Shown: positions 11,535 through 23,519 of the stretch, one piece after another
Layout of the letters: each line of letters begins with the position of its first letter
How positions within the stretch are numbered: the stretch's first letter is position 1
NCBI GenBank assembly: GCA_963691655.1
Contig: OY829329.1
Coordinates: 20,722,708-20,786,707, forward strand
Direction of reading: 5' to 3'
Source of the DNA: Toxonevra muliebris
Taxonomy: Eukaryota > Arthropoda > Insecta > Diptera > Pallopteridae
DNA length: 64,000 bases
Program-made: the position numbers and the translations under genes
The notes under the pieces: model-generated
The model's input: the letters and a program-made list of their open reading frames with translations, nothing else
Database searches by the model: none
What the model was told of the DNA's origin: nothing

Positions 11535-11946
11535 TCTGAAGTTTACTTCTTTAGAATTTACGTCGGGGGTAAATGTTGATCGCCGCAGTAGAAATTGTCA
11601 CGGAAATGATGGGCAGCGCCCTCTATCAATTGATCAATCGTCAAATTTTGTTCATACTCAATTGATAGAGGGCGCTGCATATCAGTTTCTCGTTAAATTT
11701 GACATTTCGAGCAAAAACATTTAGAAATTTCTAGAGCTGAAAGAATGAGCGAGTAAAGATTGAAAAAAGAAATGCCGGAGGCAAAAACTGCGGCTGAAAA
11801 CAGCGCCCAACTAAATTCAAATTTTTCTGTCGTGAAAAAACCCAAAATCTTAATTATCCAATATTTTCTTTTCCAACTTTATTTTTGTACTAAACCTAAC
11901 CTGAAAACCCAAAACGCAAACGTTCTTAAGAAGTAAACTTCTGTAG
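11535..11946. mobile_element. MITE-like element with ~20-bp inverted ends
   Basis: The left end CTGAAGTTTACTTCTTTAGAA is mirrored by TTCTTAAGAAGTAAACTTC at the right end (about 11923-11942). The ~410-bp interior contains a perfect 21-bp inverted repeat (11613-11633 and 11658-11678) and no coding sequence. A similar word, TTAAGAAGTGAAACTTCTTA, occurs near 43862, which suggests another family member. Target duplication is not clear, so the exact ends are uncertain. Confidence 0.45.
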
Positions 11947-12077
11947 GGCGTCCCACAGACGCACAAAATTTTTATTTTTTTTATTTTTAATTTTATAAGT
12001 GTTTCACCTCTACATGAAATTCATTGCTAATACTTTCTCTTTTTTCTTTTTATTCACTTTTCATTTGGTTTTCATAG

Positions 12078-12919
12078 CAAATCTCAGTGCCGCCTCGCTA
12101 GATGCCAACAAAAAATCATCACCCCATACACCCGTACCGCCGCCGCCGCCGCCGCCGTCCACCATCGATACACTCGACTCTGGAACACAATCCGAGAAAC
12201 GTATAACTTTCACCTTAACCACAGATTCCTCACCGGAGGGCAGCCAAACGCTTACGCCAAAAAAATTCGATGCCATTGCCGAAGACGAAGAAGCCGAAAC
12301 CACCGAAACAACCAATATCAGTACCGACAGCTCTAAGAAAGACGAAGAAGTTGTGCTACGTCCAAATTTCATACTCCGTCATCCACATTTACTCCCAGCC
12401 GGTATGTCACCACAGCGAAAGATGCTAAAGCGTAGCGCCACAAGTGTACCACATTTCTCCAATGTACGCGGTGCTGCCAGTGAAACTGATATTTTCTCTA
12501 TATCCGGTTCTACGGGACGTATTAGCATGACACCCGAAGTTCCATCAATATCATATAGTAATCTACCGAAAAATTACGAAGATACACCGACAATTGAAAA
12601 GTATCGCGTCTCGCAGAGTCTCTACTCGATACAGATGGCAAATGCGGCACGTACTACTCAGGATGATTATTCGATGCCACGCTATTTCCGTCGTTCGGCC
12701 ATGATGACACAGAGCAATGAAATGCTTGCGGGCGCTTCATCAACAACATCAATGGCTTATTCATCGAGAGATGAACTATCGTCATCATCGTCGTCATCAC
12801 GTCGTCCTGAGAAAGAGAAGAGTAAACGGTTGCAAAGGTTGCGCGGTAATTTGCCACCATTGATGATTCATTCGGTTTCATTCCGTAAGAATCGTGATGA
12901 GAGCAAACAAGTTGATTAG
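12078..12919 (+). CDS. 3'-terminal coding exon of a larger unidentified gene
   Basis: The frame runs to TAG at 12917-12919 and encodes about 280 residues. An excellent 3' splice site precedes it: branch-like TGCTAAT near 12025, a long pyrimidine tract and TTTTCATAG ending at 12077. I therefore take it as a last exon entering in phase 1 at CA|AAT (Asn-Leu-Ser). The protein is hydrophilic and low-complexity: PVPPPPPPPS, an acidic stretch AIAEDEEAETTE, basic and Ser-rich segments, KRSATSVPHFSNVRG, SISGSTGRISMTPEVPSISY, a Ser run and a basic C-terminus (LRGNLPPLMIHSVSFRK). It looks like a cytoplasmic tail or disordered regulatory region with potential phosphorylation sites. No enzymatic motif is visible and I cannot name the gene. 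Codon use is more GC-rich than the surroundings. Alternatively, translation could start at ATG 12014 with a hydrophobic leader, but that leader coincides with the pyrimidine tract. Confidence 0.7.
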
Positions 12920-13200
12920 TAGATAGGGCTTAGGATGGCAAGAAGAAGATGAAGATGTAATTCCAGTGTCCACGGTGTTGGGTTGTACTATGTAATTTTA
13001 GCTATACCGTTATTTAAGTATGTAAAATATTCCATAACTACTTAGAGCTTAGTACTTAAAAAGCAAAACAGAAATACTTATAAATGAGCAATAATTATAA
13101 ATAATATTCATGTAAAATTTCGATGAATAAAAACGATATGCCATGAATTGCGAAAATTAAAATGCTAAATTATCATTTCACAAATGACTGGCTGAAAGTA
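12920..13200 (+). other. Presumed 3' UTR with poly(A) signal
   Basis: AATAAA at 13126-13131 (GATGAATAAAAACG) lies about 207 bases after the stop codon of the 12078-12919 exon, in AT-rich sequence typical of a fly 3' UTR. The cleavage site cannot be fixed from sequence alone. Confidence 0.55.
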
Positions 13201-13247
13201 AATACAAAGTAAAAAATTGTAGCTAGCGAAAGTGCATAAAAAAAGTT

Positions 13248-13317
13248 TGAGCGCAAAAACGAAACAAAAATTCGCACTACTTCGCCATTCCTTATTTTTG
13301 TTTCGTTTTTGCGCTCA
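13248..13317. repeat. Perfect 24-bp inverted repeat (stem-loop)
   Basis: Arms 13248-13271 (TGAGCGCAAAAACGAAAC...) and 13294-13317 are exact reverse complements with a 22-bp spacer. It lies just after the poly(A) signal. It may be a tiny palindromic element or, if transcribed, a strong RNA hairpin. Confidence 0.85.
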
Positions 13318-13515
13318 GACAGTTTTAATTGCCATTTTGGTGGCTATAATTTTTTAATTCATATTTGCTTTCAGGCTGTCAAATGTAATTAAGACATAAG
13401 ATAAATTTTAAAATGGATGTAAAAGTAAAAGTTAAAATTCGATATTAAAAAAAAAAAATTTTTTTTTTTTTTGCATTCCAGTATTTGAATACTTTATTTA
13501 CTTAATTACTAAATT

Positions 13516-13535
13516 ACATATATATATATATATAT
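13516..13535. repeat. (AT)n microsatellite
   Basis: An uninterrupted alternating AT run of about 20 bases in AT-rich DNA. Confidence 0.8.
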
Positions 13536-14123
13536 CATATGATTTATATTTTTAAAATGTTAAATAATAATGAAACAGTATATGCATTATAAATATTATT
13601 TTGTTTTTGTATTTATTTCAAGAGTTTAATTGAATAAAAGTGATATTAGAACAAAATCATGCGGAATTGTTATATTCTTGTTAAATGTGTTTGTGTTAAT
13701 CTCTTATGAAAGGATAGCTATTTGGCTGGAAGGACAAGAGTCCTATAGAGAAGGGCACCAAAGCTTGGAGGAAAGGGCATCATTAATAACGGCTTAGGTA
13801 TTTATAGCGACGGGCTGGGAGGGGGTATTATTATTTCCAAGCCTTCCTTTGATTCGATAATAACTATTAGAGACTACAGCCTGTCATTGAAAACTTTCCT
13901 AAATTCTCAAATTCAAAATTGATTATTATAAACATTATTATGTGAATAGCATTCACAGCAACTTTTTATCTTCCTTTTTGATATTATACCTTGGCTTAGA
14001 AATGATCTAATTTGTTCATCATTTGTGTGATTTCTGATTTATAATGCCACAAATTCGGTTGACAGACTTTCGATTCGTGAAAGTCATTTCAACAGATTTT
14101 ACAATAATTCTATAAAACTTTAA

Positions 14124-14240
14124 CATTTTACTTTTTTTTCGGCTGATTCTATTTGTGAACATGGAACACCAAGAAAATTTTATTTTAATTTAAATATTTC
14201 TGGAACTAATTGAGTGATTTTTATTTGCTTTGAAACAAAA
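14124..14240 (-). pseudogene. Decayed third copy of the small secreted peptide gene (5' part)
   Basis: The minus strand contains TTAGTTCCAGAAATATTTAAATT and then TTTTCTTGGT, the conserved promoter-proximal block of copies A and B. GTTCACAAAT follows, then an ATG at 14126-14124 followed by TTAAAGTTTTAT, close to the exon-1 start of the good copies. The TATA-containing segment between CTTGGT and TTCACA is deleted, and the intron donor and exon 2 are not recognisable. It is therefore a broken, promoterless remnant. Confidence 0.55.
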
Positions 14241-14276
14241 TTTAAATTTTCATTTCTATTTAACAAGAATACATTT

Positions 14277-14352
14277 CGTCGCCTGAGGATTGATTTGGCG
14301 TATGTGTATAAGTATTCCCATGCCTATACGCCAAATCAGTTCTCAGGCGACG
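14277..14352. mobile_element. Hairpin element, copy 1
   Basis: A 76-bp palindrome with arms CGTCGCCTGAGGATTGATTT... and ...AAATCAGTTCTCAGGCGACG, two mismatches over about 27 bp, and a 22-base loop. A second copy lies at 45270-45357. The loop sequences are similar to each other in reverse orientation. Confidence 0.8.
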
Positions 14353-17300
14353 ATTAGTTTTACTTTAATTTCGTATATTTTTTGTTTATTTTGATCAGAG
14401 GTGCCCACTCTCTGTGCACTTGGTGCACATTTGTTTTTGTAAAAGCACTTAGGCATAGGTTGTGCATTCTAATGCACACACACAAAACAATTCGCACTAA
14501 GCAATACGAAATACACAAACAATTTTGTGTTTTCCGTTTATCATTTCATCTCATTGGCGACAGTTATCTCCAACGTTGATCCTAATCCAGTGCTGCGATT
14601 AAAAAATTCATAAAAGTGCCAAAATTTGAGACAAAAAGTACTTTTCAATACAAAAATGTACATCACAAAAATTCTGTTGTATGTATCAGTATATATAACT
14701 ACATATCGTTACTTTTCTTTTGCACAAGACCTAAAAACTCTTTTCCAAAATCGAGTCTCTGATGTATTAGGATTTAACGTTTCTACTTCCATCTCGAGCA
14801 AAATTTTTTTAGATATTCAACCTGTTCTTAAAGTTTGGAAATATTTTTTGCTCCTACAAAATTTTAAAAATGTGTGTTAGGGCCTTAACAAATTAAGGTA
14901 GCGATATACTTTCATATGTGTGGCGTTGCTCAGCTAAAAACGTACTTCAAAAACAAAAGGCGTACTTTCGTGTCATAATTTTAAAATTGTACCCCAAAAG
15001 GTACAATTGTACCTTCAATCGCAACACTGTTCTCATCTCTCTTCTTTGCCTATACCAAAGAGCAAAGCAACAACACATTTATATGCTTTATTAGTACACA
15101 TTGACGACAGTTATCTTCAACGTAGATTTTGTTGTTGTCTAGTGTACGATTTCGTTTTAATAAAGTTTATATATATTGGTGTTTGCACTTTTGGGCACCC
15201 CTGATTTTGAACATATTAAAATATTTGTCTGAGAGTTTGTTCGTTTCTCAACAAAATGGTTGCCAAAAATGGTTTCCCCAGCCAATGTAAATATCAGTGT
15301 GGCCAACTTTTGTTTTTCAAAATCCGCTAAAATGAGGAATAAAACGCGTATTTTCATAAAAAAAGAGTTAATTTTTTTTTATTTATAAAAGTGCGAAAAC
15401 ACATAATACATTTAAACTTTTTCACTAATACAGGCACACATCTGATACTTCTAGTCAATGAAAATTTCTTCGATTTTTCGAAGATATTTTAAATTAAAAA
15501 AACGCGCCGAGCGCTAAATCACTTTTTTTGCGTTTTAGTTTTCAAAAAAACAATAAAATCAGCGGGAAAAGCGCTGAGTTGGACACACTGGTAAATATAC
15601 TCACAAACAACGAATGAATTAGATCACAATTTATTGGTATTGAGTGCCGCTGTTATCCTTTTCTGATTTGCCACGATCAAATTATAATTTTAATATGAAA
15701 AAAAGTAATTCACAAGAAATACTAAACTTATTTGCAATTCCTCAAAAACTTGCTTTTGATTTCTAGAAACAATGGAGTACGGTGAAATAAAATGAGTGCG
15801 AATATCAGTGTGAACAGATTATTTCAAAAAAAAAAAAAAATGCGGATAATCTTCAAAAATTTAAAGTCCAAAAGTGCCCAATTTAAAGTTTGATATTTAG
15901 TATTGAGTTAAAAAATCTACCTTTTGTTGTTAAAAAAAAAAAAAATTATTTTACTATAAAACATGCGTTCGGACATATTAAGACATACAATAGCAATAAA
16001 CTTTAAATATATTATTAAAACAAAAAATATATTATAAAATATGCTTATTATCAGAAAACGAATTTTTTTAACTTAAAAACTAAGAAAAAAAAAAAACAAA
16101 AATTGGAAAAAGCAAAAATTGAGCTAAAACTACAGCATAAAATTGGAAAAGACAAAAAAATGGGAAGTCAATTACAATTTAAAATTTTTTTATTTTATTT
16201 TATTGATGTATAGAAATTTATATTTTATGTACATAACGATTATTTAAAGACGTACATTTCTTCGTCACTTTTTCGTGTGCTCGAAAATATAGGCTCTTTT
16301 GTTCGCAACAAATCCAAAATAAATATCAATTATATGTTTTAATATCTGAAGAGGATAAGTTTGTTAAAAAAATAGCAGTGAACTGAAGGTAGTCAGATTT
16401 TAGACGATGAGACTTGTTGCAAGATACTTTCAAAAATGCAGGTAAAGGAAGATAACCGACAGGAGGGTACATAAAATGGCTCAGGCAACATTTCGCGAAA
16501 CTTTTCTCTTTACACATTTCCGTAATGTCATATTTTTTCTGTTCATTCGAGCGCAAGCATGAAAGGCCTGGTTCATTTTGGTAAAAAAAATTCGATAAAC
16601 TGAAGACAGTGTATGCCGTAGCTGCGTTTTTTGTTGCCTTTCTTGAATTAGAATTTCAACAAAGTTATGAGGGAAATTGTCAACATTAGAACATTCATCA
16701 TTTCACCACATTTTTATTATATTTTTGGATTTCCGTCACAGCTCTGCTATCTCTTTTTTACCACCTATTTTTCTAACCCTCTCTTTCAGACAGGCGCTCT
16801 TGTCTGTACTCGCCTGAAGAGCAATGACAAAAGCACAAAAGACGCAGGGTGCCAAAGAAAGCTGCAAATGCATTTACCTATTCCAAAAGTTTTTACATCC
16901 AAAATGAGTTAACAATGAACTTGTAATATGACGTCCAGTTTTGTCGGTCGCTTTATCAGTAGAAACGAAAATTGAAAGGATTTTTAAATGAACTTCATCA
17001 TAGTAGTCGTGGACATATTCATTTCGTAAAGGACCCATCTGAATCTTTCTTTTATGTACATACTTCTCAAAATAGCTTTTGAATTTTGGGCTTTAGAGCT
17101 TCATATTATCATCATATTGGCAAGGTCGCCATATAACTTTTCTTTTTTTTTTGTCCCTAACATGATATATTCAGCCCTATTCCAAATATTGCCGAAATTA
17201 AATTCTCGGCAAAAATTGTCTCTTTTTCATGTATTGTTATCGAAAAAGAAGGAACAAGATACAACTTTTCCTTGGAATTTAATTCGGGAATATTTAGAAT

Positions 17301-20300
17301 AGGGCTGATTATAATTTTCGCCTTATTTTTTAGATTTATCGCTTTAATATGTTTTTCTCGGCTTTAATCCTGTTGCTTCCATCTGTATTCAAGATTTCAT
17401 TCGACTTGCTTTCAGTGACTTATGCCAAAATTTTCAGTAGAATATTTCTCGGGAACATCTCATCTATTTAGAGGGGGAAAAAGTAATGAAAAAGTGATGG
17501 TAAACATTGTTGTTTTTTTTTATAAAAAACGAAATATACAAAAATTTGTCCCATAAGCTCTCTAGAAAAATAAAAAAATTGGACTCATCAAAATCGTAGA
17601 TGGCATTACTCTCTAAAGAAAAGAACTTCACAAAACTTTGGGAAAAGAAATTTCATAGCATGCTTGCTGGAAGTAAACGGGTACGTCAGTCCACTTCGAA
17701 ACATAAGCAAAAACTTCGTCTCCGCTAACAACGACATAAAGGATTCAGTGCCTAGCAAGTATGGTGACCACTTTATGGCCTTGTCCACATTGGGGCCCTC
17801 TCTTCTACTAAAACTAAGTTTTAAGGAGTCTGTTGGACAGTGAACTATAGTAAAATTTAATGAGCAACACTTCTTGGCAACATTTTAATCGTTTTCAAGG
17901 GGCGAAAATATGGATTCTTGTAAAAAAAAAGTAAAAAAAAAATAAAATGGTTCGTAAGGAAGGGGGTTCATCCCTCTTTCATACGTTTAATACGTTTCAT
18001 AAAAATATTTTGCAAAAAATTTGAAGTATTATAAGTCGCTGAACACTCAAACCATTGTAGAATCAAAACTAACCACGACTTCTTAAATTTTTAAATCTCC
18101 GGAATATTCATATCATTTTATGCTCTACCAGAATCCGCTAACATTGTTACATGTATAAATCACCGATTGGTGATAAATCGCAGAACCTGGTCCCACTGGC
18201 GAATACCAACAACGCGCAGCCGAAGTCTTCAATTATCTTTGCTTCCATAATATATTTTTTTTACTCTTACTTAATATTCTGTGAAACCCAAGATCTCGAC
18301 CTGTTGTGTCTATTCTTTGAAATTTTGTTTTGTTTTTATTAATATTCAAATGTTAATTCATGCAAATAAGTATATGAAAAAGCTGTTAATTCAAATCGCA
18401 ATTGTCGTTTAAAGAAAACATTCAATATGACTTCTGTAAGCAGCTACTCGATCAGAGATGGCGCACCAAGAATTTCAAAGGTATTGGTTTTTGTATACCA
18501 ATGCGCGGTTGCAAACTTAAGTATGAAATGTAATAAACAAAGTAATCTTAAGTATACACATGCATAGTGTTTTTTTGAACGTATATTTTTGTTCCATTTA
18601 TAGCTTTAAAGAGAAAACACAGTTTCTAGTTTTGTTTTGAGACCTAAAACGAAAATATTATTGTTATATAAAACACATTAATATATTTCTACTATTTATA
18701 AAAATAATTTTTTTTATACTGGCCAATACAACCCTGTATATGTTATTCATTTCATCATAATAGAAAGAGATGAGAAAAACTATACAATGGCTGTCAAATT
18801 TTTAAGAGCACATAAAAGTACGCAAAAGTTTTTCATTTTTGTTTTGTCGGCATATTTCTCGTCCCTCTTTAAAATGCAACGGCGCGCCGCTCTCTTTTTC
18901 AGTGGTATTCTCCTGTCAAACATGCGCGAGTAACCGGACGAAGAAGAAGAAGTTCAATAGCCTCTCTGCAGTTATTGGTTTTAATTATTAAATTGGATTA
19001 AAAAATATGAGAAATTTGAATGAAAACTTCAATAAAAAGTGTGCAAATAAAATGTTTAATAAATATTAAGTGCAAGCAATATAAAAATCATAGAGTAAAA
19101 CGCAAATGAAGTGTTGAAAATAATAAAAAACCATGTGTGAAAATAAGTGAATTGAATTTGTTAAGAAAATCCCAGCAAAGAAGAAACGCAGAAATATATA
19201 CACAAAACGTAAATGTATAAAGAATATTAAATGCAGCAGCGGTAAATCAGCGGCGATCGCTCTGCGCTGCAAAAGTAAAATATTAGCAAAAACAAAAAAA
19301 AACAAGTGCGAATAATTTGTGTGTTTGTGCTTTATTAATCGGGTTTGTTTTGTTTTTTTTTCTTAAGTGATTATCAATAAAAATCCATACCACTTTAAAA
19401 TTTCACTTAGACCGAGTGGAGCTTTTGCGGGAAGGGTGTGTGTGTATGTGTGTGTGTAAAATAGCAGCAGCGGTCGGAGTCGCTGGCTGTCAATGGCTCC
19501 CTATTTCTTGTATCCTTTCGTTTGTAAACTCAACAAAACAAACAATAATTTTTATTGTAACATCTAAAAAGTATATAAAACTTTTCGCATAACAACATTT
19601 CATTTCACAATCAGTAATGAGTTCAGTAACTTCAGTTTAGTGTTTTTTTTTTTTGGGGTATGAGTTCCTGATTTTAGTTGCCGAGTCAGCTCAACTCCCC
19701 CCCAAATCCAATAATTCTCAACCCATTTTTGTCTACATTTTACATCGAATTTCTTCTTGGTCTGGTAGGTTTTCTCTCTCTCGCTCTCTCTCTCTCTTTG
19801 CTCTCTTTATTGTTTGTGTGCTCTTTGCAGTTCTCTTTTGTGGAACTCAATAGGACAAAAACACACAACCAAAACAGAAACAAGGAGCAGCCAATTATGC
19901 ATTTTACTGTTACTGCGTTGCCACATTATTAGAAAAATTAGAAATTGTATAGTATTTGTTAAGCGAGTTTAAAATTGAAAAAAAATATTTACTTTTTGGG
20001 GAATTTTTTTTTTTAAACTATGATATTTTATTACAAAATTGCTTGGATATGTTTATAAGTATTTTATTGAAAAAACAAAACAAAAAAATATTTTTGACCA
20101 CTTTTAATCCAAGATGGTGGCTGTAGAGGATATCTCCAAAAAGTCCATTTTTGGTGGTAGGAAGATAAAGACATGAAGACATGTTGTTTGCTAGACATTT
20201 CTTTATAAGTGGAACTACAAAAAAGTGAAACCTACCTTTTCCCCTTTGATTTCCAATTTTTGAGGTTCCACTTTAAGGCATGATAATAAAAACTCAAACG

Positions 20301-22402
20301 CATTTTGATTTTTCAAAATCAGTATAGAACTCGAGATATTTGTCTTACCAGCTCAAAGAACATAATTTTGAGAATAACGCGATTAAAGTTTTTTAATAAA
20401 TTTTTACGTTTAAAAATTGAAAAAATGATTTTTTTTACAAATTTTTTTCAGCCACCTATCCCTTTTGCATACTGAATTTCTTCAAGTTCTGTCAACTTTT
20501 TCAGATGCTCTGATTGGGAATTTTTCCTCGCTGTACGTGCTTCTTTAGAATATTCTTGGCTCCTTCTGTTGGCTTGAGCTATGCGAGTTTCGTCGATTTT
20601 CAAAGTCCGAAAACGTTTTTTTTAGCGTTTCTGATAGAGAAGAGTATGCTGATTACGAATCGAATGTCTGTTTTTCAAAATTGCAAATGACGAATCCAAT
20701 ATGGCGGAAAATTTTTTTAAATTTGATCTGCTTAACTTGAAACTCGTTACTCAAGGGTTTTCAGGGTCGCTGATTAGAAATCTGACATAGTTAAGATTTT
20801 TAAAATTCAAAATATCGGATCTAATATGACGAAAGAATTTTTGAAAATTAATCCGATTCGCTTGATCATTTAATAATAGCGAAAAAAAAAAACTTTTCTG
20901 GGTTAAAATGATTACTGAAAAATCGTACTAAATAGGTCCACAAAATAATTTTTTAGTTTTTGGCCTATCAAAAATTTTCAAAAAGTGGTTCAAACACCAC
21001 TGAAACAAATGGTAGCCAGTTGGATGAAATGAAAGTTTTCAAATCAACTTCTTGTAGTTTGTCAACGAGTATAGTTCGTATAACATCTGATCCAGTGGTT
21101 CTGATCATTTACATAGCGAATTTTCGCGTTTTCCGTCTTATGACGGAACTCATAAATCCACGATTTTTGAAAAATCTCAAACTTTAACTTTCACCTTGGA
21201 CTTCAAAAAAGTTAAGGATGTCGTTCATTTAGAATCCACCCTTAAATCAAGCCAGCATGTATTTCTACGGTCTCAGTTGGCAATTAACAAACAAAGTCTG
21301 CTTATCTCTCATCCTTTCCATCCATTTGTAAGAAGCGTTGGTGTGAATATAAAAAGTAAACAATGATGAAACGTTGTTGAATTCGTTGCAAAATCTTTAG
21401 CCTAATCTCTACGAAGAACGCATAAGCTAATCCAAGGGGAGAGGGTGGAATTTTTGGGATAAGAAATCACCCTTTCGGATAAATGTCTAAGCCATTATCA
21501 TTGTTGATCCTGAATAAAAAACTTTTTTAGAAGGAAGATAAGGACCTAAATCTTTTAAAGCCTCTAGGTTAGTTAGTGGAACGAAGTTTACTGGATTAAG
21601 GCAAAAAAAAAAAACAGCTATACGACGACATTGATTATAAAAATAAAATTTGGAAATTTTTAAATTTCTTAAGAAAATTAGAAACTTTGAGACAACTTTT
21701 TATCGAGTTGAAATTTTGAATTTCCAAAACAAAAACACCTTAACCCAGGTAGATCAAGAAATTTACTTCAGAAAAAAATTGTTTTTGAACCTGGTTCAGG
21801 AGCGGCTCAGCGACAAGGTGCCATATGGCACCGCTAAAAGCATTACTGGTTTAAGTGTTTTATTTAAAATATGGCGGTGAGACTCATAACAGTTCTGATC
21901 TCAGCTAGACGTACCAGGAACGTTATCCCATATGGCATCATTCGCTTTAATTTTAGGTAAACAAAATGTGGTACAAATTTTTCATGTTTTGGAATTACCG
22001 AACATTTAAAATTTCGTGCTTATACTGTTGTTTTTTTCTTAAAGGTTTTTGTTTTTGAATTTTGATTATTTAATCCAAGTATGTTTTGCAAAAGACAAAA
22101 AAATATAAAATTCCAAAAATTGAAGAAAAATCATTAATCGAGTTTTTTCTATACCTTCAGAAGTATAAGGAAACCAAAGAAGACAGCGTAAACTGAATCC
22201 AGGATTCGTATGGTCTGACCCCAATTTCTTATTACAACTTTTGACCAAAACAAAAATTCCCCGCATCTGAAGGCCTGAACTTTCATAAGCAACCAGTGAC
22301 CCTGTGGCCTTCAACGGAACTTTTTACGAACTTTTTCTGCACATTTCTTTTAGATATTTTTTTTATTAAAATAAGCAAAGTAGCTTTGTATTAATTTATT
22401 AC
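14353..22402. other. Long stretch without recognisable genes
   Basis: AT-rich intergenic or intronic sequence. Visible items are the palindrome GGTACAATTGTACC at 15000-15013 (see the 30908-30975 array), a (TG)n tract at about 19436-19458, CT-rich runs near 19768-19805, and scattered copies of a CCAATATGGCGGA-like word near 20110, 20693 and 20818. A Lys/Ser-coding-looking frame near 17600-17790 has no recognised match. No splice-bounded exon could be supported. Confidence 0.5.
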
Positions 22403-22406
22403 TTAA

Positions 22407-22970
22407 CCCTTTTTTGACCGTAAGGAAACATCATCCTTTAGAGCAAAACCGGGTCCAGATACGCATTCTTTAACCTCCATTTCATTGTAAAAAAAATCTT
22501 AAAAAGTTTCCATTGAAGATTTAAAGGTCACCGGTGATCCATAACAAAACTTATATTTCCAAAAAAGTAAACAAAAATTTAAAAATATTGCAAATCATGT
22601 TAAAGTAAATAGTTTTTTCCCACAACATATTGAAAATTTGTTGAATTTGGACAAATTTTATAAAAAAAAATACACAATTTTTTCTCTTTGATGCACAACA
22701 GTACCATTATCAAAAAAAATATTTGTAAATTTTTTTAATTGAAGTTAAAGAATCATCAATTCTCTTTTCAAAAATTCTAAATTTATAAAACTTTATTTGA
22801 TAGTTTTTTATAAAAAATCGCAAAAATTAATCTTGTGACACCGGTGCCGCCATAATACCGAAAGGGACAATAAAGCACAAACAAAAATAATCAGGAGTTT
22901 TAAGTAATCATGAATTTCATACAAAAGTTATCTATCAACCTATCTATCTATCAATTTAAAAGATGAAGGG
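22407..22970. mobile_element. TTAA-flanked piggyBac-like MITE, copy 1
   Basis: It is bounded by TTAA at 22403-22406 and 22971-22974. Both ends begin CCCTT when read inward (left CCCTTTTTTGACCGTAAGG, right complement CCCTTCATC). Its left end matches the right end of the copy at 51470-52148 (GACCGTAAGGAAA). GGTCACCGGTGA is shared internally. There is no transposase. TTAA target choice is typical of piggyBac; the family call rests on that and the CCC start. Confidence 0.55.
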
Positions 22971-23475
22971 TTAAGACTACTGATTAGTTCAGTTTTTTAG
23001 AGGCGACCATAATCGGTTGTCGTTTGTAGCGCTAGCAAAATTAGTTAAGCAAATTGATTTATCAGCTAACAAAATATTAACAATCCAAAACAAGTAAATC
23101 ACTTTTGCGCGTTTTAAAATCTCAAAACTCTAAATTTTGTGGCAACTCCCTCCAAATAAATGCAATTGAATTTTTTGGATAAGAATGTAAAAGAAATAAT
23201 GATAACATAAAAGCTACAATTGGAAGTTATTGAGAGTATTGTGGTGATTTATTTAAAATCAAAGAGAGCGAGAAACATACAGCGAAAACATTTTTATTCA
23301 CCATAGCAAGAGAGTAGTAAATGCGGCGCAAGTCTCTTTGGAAATGAAACACTTCAAAGTAACAACAACAACAACATAAAAAGAAACAAAACACTCCTTT
23401 CGATGGCGAATGGCGCTGCTTTCTTCTTATTATATGTTGTTTTGAATGGGCACCGAGGGCAACGGTTCACTCGTC

Positions 23476-23519
23476 AGTTGGACTTTAGGCCGAAACGTTC
23501 GTTCCGTACGTCGTCGTCC
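23476..23519 (+). promoter_or_regulatory. Possible transcription start and short non-coding first exon
   Basis: An initiator-like TCAGTT (A at 23476) is followed by a GC-richer stretch with several CG dinucleotides. A strong 5' splice site, GTAAGTACAT, begins at 23520. A 44-base untranslated first exon of a plus-strand gene is one reading. No downstream partner exon could be identified, so this stays tentative. Confidence 0.3.

Noticed and set aside
11999..12077. Hydrophobic leader of the 12-kb open frame as a signal peptide
   Set aside because: The Phe/Leu-rich segment is the translation of a long pyrimidine tract ending in TTTTCATAG, with a branch-like TGCTAAT upstream. A 3' splice site explains it better, although a start at ATG 12014 is not excluded.
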